A DNA stretch of 15,645 nucleotides from NCBI GenBank assembly GCA_009911175.1, contig QXWX01000132.1, positions 1-15,645 on the forward strand. Direction: 5' to 3'. How positions within the stretch are numbered: position 1 is the first letter of the stretch; the number at the start of each line of letters is the position of its first letter. The notes beneath the pieces were generated by a model, which saw nothing but the letters and a program-made list of their open reading frames with translations, was not told the DNA's origin and searched no databases. This DNA comes from Lachnospiraceae bacterium. GTDB taxonomy: Bacteria; Bacillota_A; Clostridia; Lachnospirales; Lachnospiraceae. Shown here in pieces: positions 1 to 6,074 of the stretch. Both the position numbers and the translations under genes were made by a program.

Positions 1-112
1 GCGCTTAGGACCGCCGAAGGCGACTTAAAATGGGCTGGATACTGTTACTGGAGCACCCAAAGGGTGTGAACAGTAACAACGCCCGCACATTTTCATCGGC
101 GGGCCAGTCGTC
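1..112. other. Cluster of nested inverted repeats, possible structured RNA or REP-like element
   Basis: No open reading frame is evident here. Several inverted repeats nest into one fold. A 7-bp outer helix pairs 19-25 with 106-112 (one G-T pair). Inside it, TGTTACTG at 43-50 pairs with CAGTAACA at 71-78 and encloses CACCC (54-58) with GGGTG (62-66). A second hairpin pairs GCCCGC (81-86) with GCGGGC (99-104). A short CGCC-GAA-GGCG hairpin (12-22) competes with the outer helix. The result resembles a three-way junction. It could be a structured RNA on either strand, a repeated intergenic element, or the end of something starting left of the window. It lies just downstream of the TetR gene on the minus strand. 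I do not recognise the family. Confidence 0.4.
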
Positions 113-123
113 GAAAGGCTGTT

Positions 124-693
124 TTAAGCCTTTAAAAACATTCCACGAAGCATCTTGGTACAGGCATTGAACGTATCCTCATTCCATAACGACGGTTCTT
201 CCTTCAACTTCAGGTAAATCTGGCAGGCGAAACCATAATATGCGGTTGTCAGAAGCCAGCTTGGGCTTTCTTTAAATTCTCCGTTCTCCTTGCCCTCCAG
301 TACAATCTTTTCAATATCCGCGTAAAATTCCTTTTTACACTGCAGGGGCATGCCGCAATAAACCGGAGAGGCTGTATACAACTGTTCGATCATGGATTCC
401 CTGGGGTGGCTCATGGAATAGCTGATGATATTGCGAAATCTCCGGCACAGCTTGTCCATGGCCGTCTTTTCCTGTTCCATCCCAAAATTGCAGGCGTCCA
501 CATCCATCTGATAACAATGCTGGTGTACCTCCTGAATCAACGCTGCTTTCGAGTCAAAGTAAAAATATAAGGTTGCCTTGGAGATGCCAGCCGCATTGGC
601 GATATCCTGCATGGATGTCAGATCCAGCCCCCGCTCGCAAAACAGCGTGATGGAGGCCTCAATAATCTCATTTTTCCGTTCCGTATGGTTCAT
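124..693 (-). CDS. TetR/AcrR-family transcriptional repressor
   Basis: This is a 189-residue protein, a normal length for TetR/AcrR regulators. The N-terminal DNA-binding domain (residues about 5-50) has the family pattern: an EIIEASITLFCERG helix, a helix-turn-helix around residues 28-47 (TSMQDIANAAGISKATLYFY), then the F-x-SK-x-AL stretch. The C-terminal ligand-binding and dimerisation half is unspecific, so the inducer cannot be named. The open frame continues upstream, but the start at 693 is preferred because a strong AGGAGG site lies 4-10 bases before it and the domain begins there; the longer form would also read through the operator. A palindrome at 706-725 overlaps the predicted transcription start, so autorepression is likely. 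No obvious target such as an efflux pump is adjacent: the upstream neighbour is a divergent nuclease gene. Confidence 0.9.
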   Translation of the reverse strand: MNHTERKNEIIEASITLFCERGLDLTSMQDIANAAGISKATLYFYFDSKAALIQEVHQHCYQMDVDACNFGMEQEKTAMDKLCRRFRNIISYSMSHPRESMIEQLYTASPVYCGMPLQCKKEFYADIEKIVLEGKENGEFKESPSWLLTTAYYGFACQIYLKLKEEPSLWNEDTFNACTKMLRGMFLKA

Positions 694-705
694 GCATTCC
701 TCCTT

Positions 706-725
706 TCTATCGACCGGTCGGTAGA
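706..725. promoter_or_regulatory. Palindromic TetR-type operator
   Basis: The two 10-bp arms TCTATCGACC and GGTCGGTAGA are inverted copies with one mismatch, centred on the CGACCGGTCG core typical of TetR/AcrR operators. The site lies between the promoter (734-762) and the ribosome binding site of the TetR gene, covering the expected transcription start. A bound repressor would block its own transcription. Confidence 0.75.
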
Positions 726-733
726 TTACAAAT

Positions 734-762
734 ATTTTACTATGTATGACTGCAATTGTAAA
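734..762 (-). promoter_or_regulatory. Sigma-A promoter of the TetR gene
   Basis: On the minus strand TTTACA (757-762) is followed after exactly 17 bases by TAAAAT (734-739). Transcription would start near 727, at the edge of the palindromic operator. Confidence 0.7.
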
Positions 763-940
763 GATAATTTTAATTTTTGAAGATTGAATTTTTGAAAACG
801 AAAAGCGGTGAAATTTCATTTTCAGATACCAGATACTGCTTCTGGCAAACAGTAGGACAGTAAGAACCCCCCATACAAATTGTAATGAATACACTGCACA
901 AATAGCCATGTGCTTGTAAATTCAGGAGGTTTATGGTAGT

Positions 941-1783
941 ATGGAGATACGAAAACGAAAGGGAAAGCAGGTGGGAAGGTTGACAGTGACGGAACAGATA
1001 GACCAGAAACATCAGGAAGATTTACAGAGGCTAAGAGGCTTTCGCCTGCTTGATGATGATTTCCTCACAAAGTGTTTTGAGGGAGATACGGCAAGCATAG
1101 AACTGGTATTACAGATTATACTGGGAAAGCCGGATTTAAAAGTGCTGGACGTCCGCACCCAGGTATTTGTGGAGAATCTGCTGAACCGTTCGGTGCGGTT
1201 GGATATACTGGCTACGGATAGTATCGGGGCAAAACTGAACGTAGAAGTACAGCGTTCCGATAAAGGGGCCGGGAGAAAAAGAGCAAGGTACAATAGCAGC
1301 ATGATGGACGCAAACCTTTTGAAGAAAGGCGACGACTTCGACAAGCTGCCGGAAACGTGGGTAATCTTCATCACAGAGAATGACGTAATAGGAAAAGGGC
1401 TGCCGCTTTATCCGATTGAGCGGTGCTTTTTAGAAACAGGGGAAAGATTTGAGGACGGTTCGCACATACTGTATGTAAATGGCGCTTACCGTGGAGATAC
1501 GCCAATCGGGAAGTTAATGCATGACTTCTCCTGTATAGATGCAGCGGATATGTACTATAGGACATTGGCGGACAGGGTGAGATTTTTTAAAGAGAGCAAG
1601 GAGGGAATCGAAATTATGTGCCGGGCTATGGAAGATATGAGGAATCAGACATTGAAAGAGGGAGCGATTAATTCCGCAAGGAGAATGTTGGCAGATGGGA
1701 TATTGACACTTGAAAAAATTGCGGAATACGCAGGACTTCCACTTGACGAAGTAAAAAAACTGAATGCAGAACGGATAGTATAA
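941..1783 (+). CDS. Rpn-family recombination-promoting nuclease / PD-(D/E)XK putative transposase
   Basis: The 280-residue protein matches the Rpn/PDDEXK_2 group of PD-(D/E)XK nucleases. After the opening segment LLDDDFLTKCFEGD comes the nuclease core: D88 in RLDILA, then E102 and Q104 in the NVEVQR strand, the usual D...ExQ variant of the active site, followed by the conserved R-x-R-x-Y-x-S-x-M segment (about 114-121). The C-terminal 60 residues are helical and end with a short SARRMLADGILTLEKIAEYAGL segment resembling a helix-turn-helix, common in clostridial members. An AGGAGG site (924-929) precedes the chosen start by 11 bases. Known Rpn proteins are DNA endonucleases that stimulate RecA-independent recombination; the role here is inferred. 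No flanking inverted repeats mark it as a transposon. It stands alone between a TetR gene and a convergent kinase remnant. Confidence 0.85.
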   Translation: MEIRKRKGKQVGRLTVTEQIDQKHQEDLQRLRGFRLLDDDFLTKCFEGDTASIELVLQIILGKPDLKVLDVRTQVFVENLLNRSVRLDILATDSIGAKLNVEVQRSDKGAGRKRARYNSSMMDANLLKKGDDFDKLPETWVIFITENDVIGKGLPLYPIERCFLETGERFEDGSHILYVNGAYRGDTPIGKLMHDFSCIDAADMYYRTLADRVRFFKESKEGIEIMCRAMEDMRNQTLKEGAINSARRMLADGILTLEKIAEYAGLPLDEVKKLNAERIV

Positions 1784-1794
1784 ACAAAATCGTA

Positions 1795-1824
1795 GGCCGG
1801 GAATCTAAAAACAGGTTCCCAGCC
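1795..1824 (+). terminator. Stem-loop downstream of the Rpn nuclease gene
   Basis: GGCCGGGAA (1795-1803) pairs with TTCCCAGCC (1816-1824) with one mismatch, 12 bases after the nuclease stop codon. No T-tract follows, so termination is uncertain; the next stem-loop (1880-1922) may do the work for both convergent genes. Confidence 0.35.
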
Positions 1825-1865
1825 TCGGCAGACAGCTTTGCTGGCTGTATTTGCACTTCCTTTAC

Positions 1866-1922
1866 AAAAAAATTCCGATGCTGACAGGGAAAACGGCTCT
1901 GGAATCTTAATTCCCCGTCAGC
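1866..1922 (-). terminator. Rho-independent terminator of the histidine-kinase remnant
   Basis: Two 12-base arms, 1880-1891 and 1911-1922, pair with a single mismatch (GCTGACAGGGAA against TTCCCCGTCAGC). Read on the minus strand, the stem is followed after a short gap by seven T residues (plus-strand A-run 1866-1872). It lies just beyond the kinase stop codon and between two convergent genes. Confidence 0.7.
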
Positions 1923-1937
1923 TTCCCCCGGGATTTT

Positions 1938-2687
1938 TTACTTCCCATCCACCAAAATCCTGACAACAAAAACACTCCCTTCCCCGGCCCTGCTTTTCAC
2001 AGCAACCTCCCCTTTATGCAGTTCTAAAATCCTCTTTACAAGCGGCAGACCAAGCCCATTTCCCTCCATATTGTGAGACGTATCTCCCTGATAAAACTTA
2101 TCAAAAATATATTTCTGTATCGTTTCATCCATACCTGCCCCCTGATCCTTCACCGTGAAAACCGCATGTCTATTTTCCAAATGCAGAGCCACAGCAATAC
2201 AGCCCTTTTCCGGAGAAAACTTGACCGCATTGTCCAGCAGGTTCATCCAGACCTGCTTTAAGAGCGGCTCATTTGCCCGGATCATGACCTCTTCCATATC
2301 AATATCAAAGTCAATCTGCTTTTTTGACCATTTGCTTTCCAGAAGCAGGATGGCTTCCCGAATCTGTTCGCTCAAGGAAAAGTCGGTCTTGTCCGTCAAA
2401 AGGGTCAGGCTTTCCACTTTGGAAAGGTTTAACACGGTTGCGGACAGCTCGGAGAGCCGCCGGGATTCCTCAATGATAATGTCCAGATATTCCCGGCTTT
2501 GGCAGGCATCCAGCTTCTGGCTCTTCAGCAGCTTGGCAAAGCCCAGGATGGAGACGATGGGCGTCTTGAACTCATGAGAAAAATTGTTGATAAAGTCAGA
2601 ACGGAACATCTCGATTCCGGCCAGTTCTTCTGTCATCTGGTTAAAGCATTCGGAAAGCTTCTGAAATTCAGAAGATGAAGTGGTCTT
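1938..2687 (-). pseudogene. N-terminally truncated sensor histidine kinase (HAMP end, HisKA and ATPase domains)
   Basis: About 250 codons of a two-component sensor kinase remain. In order they show the end of a HAMP linker (SSSEFQKLSECFNQM), the H-box with the phospho-acceptor histidine in NFSHEFKTP, an N-box (MNLLDNAVKFS), G1 (DQGAGM), an F-box (FDKFYQGD) and G2 (GNGLGL). All sensory and transmembrane segments are missing: reading upstream from the HAMP end, a TAG at 2688-2690 comes directly after the last kinase-like codon, and the DNA beyond codes on the other strand for a GH32 glycosidase. An ATG at 2636 could start a soluble 232-residue kinase core, but no convincing ribosome binding site was noted and it sits inside the HAMP helix. 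I call it a deletion remnant. No response-regulator gene is present. The terminator downstream is intact. Confidence 0.8.
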
Positions 2688-3763
2688 CTATCTGACCCGG
2701 AGCAGGGAGCCGCGCGCGGAAGGCGGGCAGATCCTGCAGCAGCAGTGGAGGATGAAGAGCAGTGATATGTTGCATTTTACGAAAGAGGAGCTGGTCATCG
2801 GGGAAAGACCTGCAGGGGCATCCCCTGATTTCCGGGACCCCAAGGTGACGTGGGCGGACGGCAGATGGCAGATGGCAGATGGTACTCGGCAGCGCCCTGG
2901 AGGGAAAGGCGGCGATCCTGAAATATGAATCAGAGGATATGGAGAGCTGGGAGTATACAGGCCCGCTGCTGACCGAGGAGGAAGACGGAATCCACTGTGT
3001 AGAATGTCCGGATTTTGTAGAGCTTGACGGGAAATATCTGGTGATCGGAGCTCTGATGCACCATCGGGACCCGTTCGGCAGATACCAGATGAGCAGATAT
3101 CATGTGGGAGATTTTAAAGAAGGGATCTTTACAGAGGAGAGCAGAGGATGGTTCGACTTCTGCGGAAACTGTTATGCGATGCAGAGCTTCGAACATGATG
3201 GCAGAAGGATCAGCATCGGCTGGATCTCCGATTTCTACGGAGAGCATCAGGAGGAGGAAAACGGCGTCTGCGGAAGCATGACGATCCCCAGAGAAATGCA
3301 CATCCGGGATCACCGTCTGTATCTGACTCCGATAAAAGAGATAGAGGCCCTGAAGATGGGAGCGCTGTACCAGGGGCATGGGGAGGAGATCAGCCTGAAA
3401 GACATTACCCCCAATACCTACAAGGCAGAGCTGGAATTTGACGGAGATTGTTCATTTTCCATCTGCCTGTCTGAAAACGGCGGGGGCAGGATGCTTCTCA
3501 TCTATGATGAGAAAGGGCTCCGGCTCAGGACCTATGGAGTGAAGAGTGAGCATGTCACGTTTCCGGCGGATGTAGACAGGGTAGAGAAGCTGGAGATATT
3601 CGTAGACCGCCGTACTGCCGAGATCTATGTAAACGATGGGGAGGCGGCAGGAACCAAGTTGTTTTATGATACATCAGATGCCGGATGTTTCATATTACAT
3701 ACAGATACACCTGAATGTATCAAGAGGGCAGAGGTTTTCTGCATGAGGTCAATCTGGGCTTAA
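2683..3763 (+). pseudogene. GH32 family glycosidase (sucrose/fructan hydrolase type), truncated and frameshifted
   Basis: GH32 enzymes hydrolyse sucrose, fructans or related beta-fructosides. This copy keeps the RDP motif (FRDPKV, the transition-state stabiliser) and the EC motif (VECPDF, containing the general acid/base glutamate), then a C-terminal beta-sandwich module ending in FILHTDTPECIKRAEVFCM. The N-terminal part with the nucleophile motif (NDPNG type) is absent: homology begins near 2683, right after a histidine-kinase remnant on the other strand. Roughly 130-150 residues appear to be missing compared with usual family length. A second lesion at 2860-2880, an extra 7-bp copy, shifts the frame: removing one copy restores GRWQMVLGSAL. 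The gene cannot make an active enzyme. It heads a former sugar operon with the binding protein and permease that follow. Confidence 0.85.
2860..2880. repeat. Triple tandem 7-bp repeat causing a frameshift in GH32
   Basis: Three exact copies of GGCAGAT lie end to end. Two copies would keep the GH32 frame open (GRWQM then VLGSAL); the third moves the ribosome to a frame that stops near 2928. This looks like slipped-strand duplication. Confidence 0.85.
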
Positions 3764-3828
3764 GTCCGGACCACGGCCGATCAGTGACCGGAAGCCTATC
3801 TGGGAAAGAGAAGAAAGGAGCGAGACAG

Positions 3829-4575
3829 ATGAGAAAAAGAGTTATTGCAGCCTTGCTTGCGGCCGTGATGGTATCAGGTGCTTTCACGGGATGCGGGAAG
3901 ACAAAGGAGCGCGTAAACGAACAGGGGGAATCGGTGATCACCGTATGGAGCCCCAGCGACGAATCGGCGATCGAGGAATGGTGGATCAGCAAGATCGAGG
4001 AATTTAACCAGGCCCATGAAGGCGAGATTGAGCTGCGCCGGGAGGCGATCGTGCGGGCGGATTCACACGCCTATGAGGATAAGGTCAACGCGGCGATCAC
4101 ATCCAACGACCTGCCGGATATCCTGTATGTGGACGGACCGAATGTATCAATCTACGCGGCAAATGAGGTGACCCTTCCGCTGTATGATTTCTTCCCGGAG
4201 GAGGAGTGGGCTGATTTTTTTGATTCCTCCAAGCAGCAGAATACCTATGACGGGAAGATCTATGTGGTGGGGGCGACCGAGAGCTCTGTGGCGCTGTACT
4301 ACAACAAGGATCTGCTGGATGAAGCCGGTATCAGCGTGCCTGAGAGCAGGGAGGACGCATGGACCTGGTCCGAATATTATGACGCGGCGAAAAAACTGAC
4401 AAAAGACGGTGTGGTGGGAACGAACATCATCATGGATAAGGGGGAAGGCCTTTCCTATGTACTGGAGCAGTTCTGGATCTCCAACGGAACGGATTTTGTC
4501 AACGAGGACGGAAGCTCGGCGTAGGGGTATCTGAACAGCGCTGAGGGTGTAGAGGCGGCAAAGTTTTTGAACAGC
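3829..4575 (+). pseudogene. ABC sugar-binding lipoprotein, interrupted by a stop codon and truncated
   Basis: This is the solute-binding protein of a carbohydrate ABC importer (family 1 extracellular binding protein). It starts with a lipoprotein signal: positively charged MRKR, a hydrophobic stretch, and a lipobox ending at C22 (SGAFTGC). The mature part shows the binding-protein pattern: VITVWSPSDE, a partner-lobe segment NDLPDILYVDGPN, and ALYYNKDLLDEAGI. A GGAG element (3817-3820) precedes the start. A TAG at 4522-4524 interrupts the frame after 231 codons; homology resumes at once in the same frame (GYLNSAEGVEAAKFLNS), so this is a point nonsense mutation. At about 4573-4578 the binding protein ends abruptly and permease coding sequence begins in another frame. 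Full-length relatives have more than 400 residues, so nearly half is lost. Confidence 0.85.
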
Positions 4576-4577
4576 CC

Positions 4578-5123
4578 GCGCTGGCAAAATTTGAGTTCAA
4601 AGGGAAGAACCTCTTACTGACACTTGTGATCAGTCTGATGGTCTTTCCGGCGGAAGCGATCATGCTCCCCATGTACAGGGAGATGGCTGACCTGGGCTGG
4701 ATCAACTCCTGGGCGTCTCTGATCGTGCCGTTTGTGGCAAAATGTTTCAGTATCTATATGTTCCGCCAGTTTTTCCTGGATATTCCGGATGAGCTCTTAG
4801 AAGCGGCATCTATCGACGGATGCGGCCCGGTCAGGACATTTTTCCAGGTGGTCATGCCGATCTCGGGAACCGTATACGCAACCATTTTTATTCTGGATTT
4901 TGTTGCGCATTGGAATGATTTCATGTGGCCTTTGCTGGTGGTTACGGGAGAAGAGAAGCGGACCATACAGCTGGCGATCCAGACCTTTTTTGGATCGAAG
5001 CCGATCAATTACGGGCCCATCATGGCATCCTTGACAATTTCCGCGATTCCGATGCTGCTGATGTTCATCTTCCTGCAGAAATATTATGTAGAGGGCATCG
5101 CGTCCACGGGAATCAAGGGATAG
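4578..5123 (+). pseudogene. ABC sugar permease (MalG/AraQ-type), C-terminal two thirds only
   Basis: The frame from 4578 reads ALAKFEFKGKNLLLTLVISL and continues to a normal stop. It contains several hydrophobic transmembrane segments and the EAA loop that contacts the ATPase (EAASIDGCGPVRTFFQVVMP), and ends like a carbohydrate ABC permease (YYVEGIASTGIKG). About 180 residues remain against a usual 270-300; the first transmembrane helices and the start codon are missing. A GTG at 4626 lies inside a transmembrane helix without a convincing ribosome binding site. The first permease gene, normally between the binding protein and this one, is absent, and so is the end of the binding protein. One deletion of very roughly 1.8 kb would explain all three losses, assuming the usual gene order. 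The importer is non-functional. Confidence 0.85.
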
Positions 5124-5159
5124 GTAGAGTGCTCAGATAAAAAAATCGGAGGGAAAGAA

Positions 5160-5804
5160 ATGGCAGGGGGATTCTATTTTGAGAACAGATTATTTCGGAT
5201 CGCAGAGAAGGCAGTGAACCTGATAAAATTGAACATCCTGTGGATTTTATTTTCCCTTCCGCTGGTGACAGGGGGTGCGGCGCTTTGTGCGCTTCATGTT
5301 ACGGCGGTGAGGATCATGAAGGAGGAGGAAGGATATGTATTCCGGGACTTCCTTGCGGTATTCAGGAGTAAGCTGCGCCTGTCCTTAAAGCTCTGGATCC
5401 CGCTTCTGGCCGCGGCATCGGTACTTTGGCTGGACGATATATTCTGGAGAAATGTGGAAGGAAACTTTGCCGACGGCATGAGAGTGCTGGTCTGTGTCCT
5501 GTCAGGATTATGGATTGTATTGGTGGTCTATCTGTTTCCCCTTGCCGCGAGGATGGAGACAACGGCAGGGCTGGCATACCGCAATGGAATCCTGCTGCTG
5601 TTCAAGTATCTGCCCCAGTCCATCTACCTTTTGTTCATGACCGGACTCTTCCTGGCAGCAGGGCTTCTGTGGACGCCGGTATTCTGTGTGGGCGTGCTGT
5701 CCGGAGGTTCATTGCTGGCTGCGGTCCACGGGAAGCTGCTGATGTGGATCTTTGAGAAAGAAAGGTTGATAGAGCCTGTATCCGGCCAGACCTGTGTCAA
5801 CTAA
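5160..5804 (+). CDS. YesL/DUF624 family membrane protein
   Basis: This 214-residue integral membrane protein has the DUF624/YesL signature: a short N-terminus with FYFENRLFRIAEKAVNLIKLN, a first membrane helix LWILFSLPLVTGGAALCALH, a basic amphipathic stretch around VFRDFLAVFRSKLRLSL, and further helices near residues 78-92, 108-128, 152-172 and 176-192. Members commonly sit in clostridial and Bacillus operons for oligosaccharide uptake next to sugar ABC transporters; their biochemical role is unknown. Here it follows the permease remnant by 36 bases, with a GGAGGG site 6-10 bases before the start, and precedes a strong terminator, so it was the last gene of the sugar operon. It seems to be the only undamaged member. 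Whether it is still transcribed depends on a promoter that survived the upstream deletions. Confidence 0.85.
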   Translation: MAGGFYFENRLFRIAEKAVNLIKLNILWILFSLPLVTGGAALCALHVTAVRIMKEEEGYVFRDFLAVFRSKLRLSLKLWIPLLAAASVLWLDDIFWRNVEGNFADGMRVLVCVLSGLWIVLVVYLFPLAARMETTAGLAYRNGILLLFKYLPQSIYLLFMTGLFLAAGLLWTPVFCVGVLSGGSLLAAVHGKLLMWIFEKERLIEPVSGQTCVN

Positions 5805-5820
5805 ATATGAAGATAAATAA

Positions 5821-5864
5821 AGAAGTGCAATAATCACATGCCGAATATTGCACTTCTTTTTTTT
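5821..5864 (+). terminator. Strong Rho-independent terminator ending the sugar operon
   Basis: A perfect 12-bp stem (5821-5832 with 5846-5857, AGAAGTGCAATA and its complement) closes a 13-base loop and runs into a T-tract of eight or more bases. It lies 17 bases after the DUF624 stop codon. Confidence 0.9.
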
Positions 5865-5949
5865 CATGCATTCAAATATGAAAATTATTGCTAAGAAATT
5901 ACTGTCTGATGAAAAGCAAAAAGTTGAAAGAGGACTTATCATAAAATTA

Positions 5950-5958
5950 TGTTAAAAT
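5950..5958 (+). promoter_or_regulatory. Possible extended -10 promoter for the AraC-GH39 gene
   Basis: TGTTAAAAT carries the TG extension and a TAAAAT -10 box, but no good -35 box lies 17 bases upstream. Transcription would start near 5965 and leave a leader of about 110 bases that includes a short inverted repeat, ACCG-N8-CGGT (about 6003-6018). The rest of 5865-6074 shows nothing recognisable. Confidence 0.35.
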
Positions 5959-6074
5959 AATTAGATACCCATGCACAATGTTGCCGGAGGAAAGAGAGAA
6001 AAACCGTACTGTTCGGTTAGATCTGCAGGTTTACCGCGCGATTCATACGAAAAACCAGAGAAAGGACGTAAAAG

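Noticed and set aside
941..1783. Rpn gene as part of a complete transposon.
   Set aside because: No terminal inverted repeats or target-site duplications were found around it, so only the gene is annotated.
1938..2636. Histidine kinase as a complete short gene from the ATG at 2636.
   Set aside because: Typical HAMP sequence continues for 17 more codons upstream and then stops at the joint with GH32, so the ATG is internal to a truncated gene.
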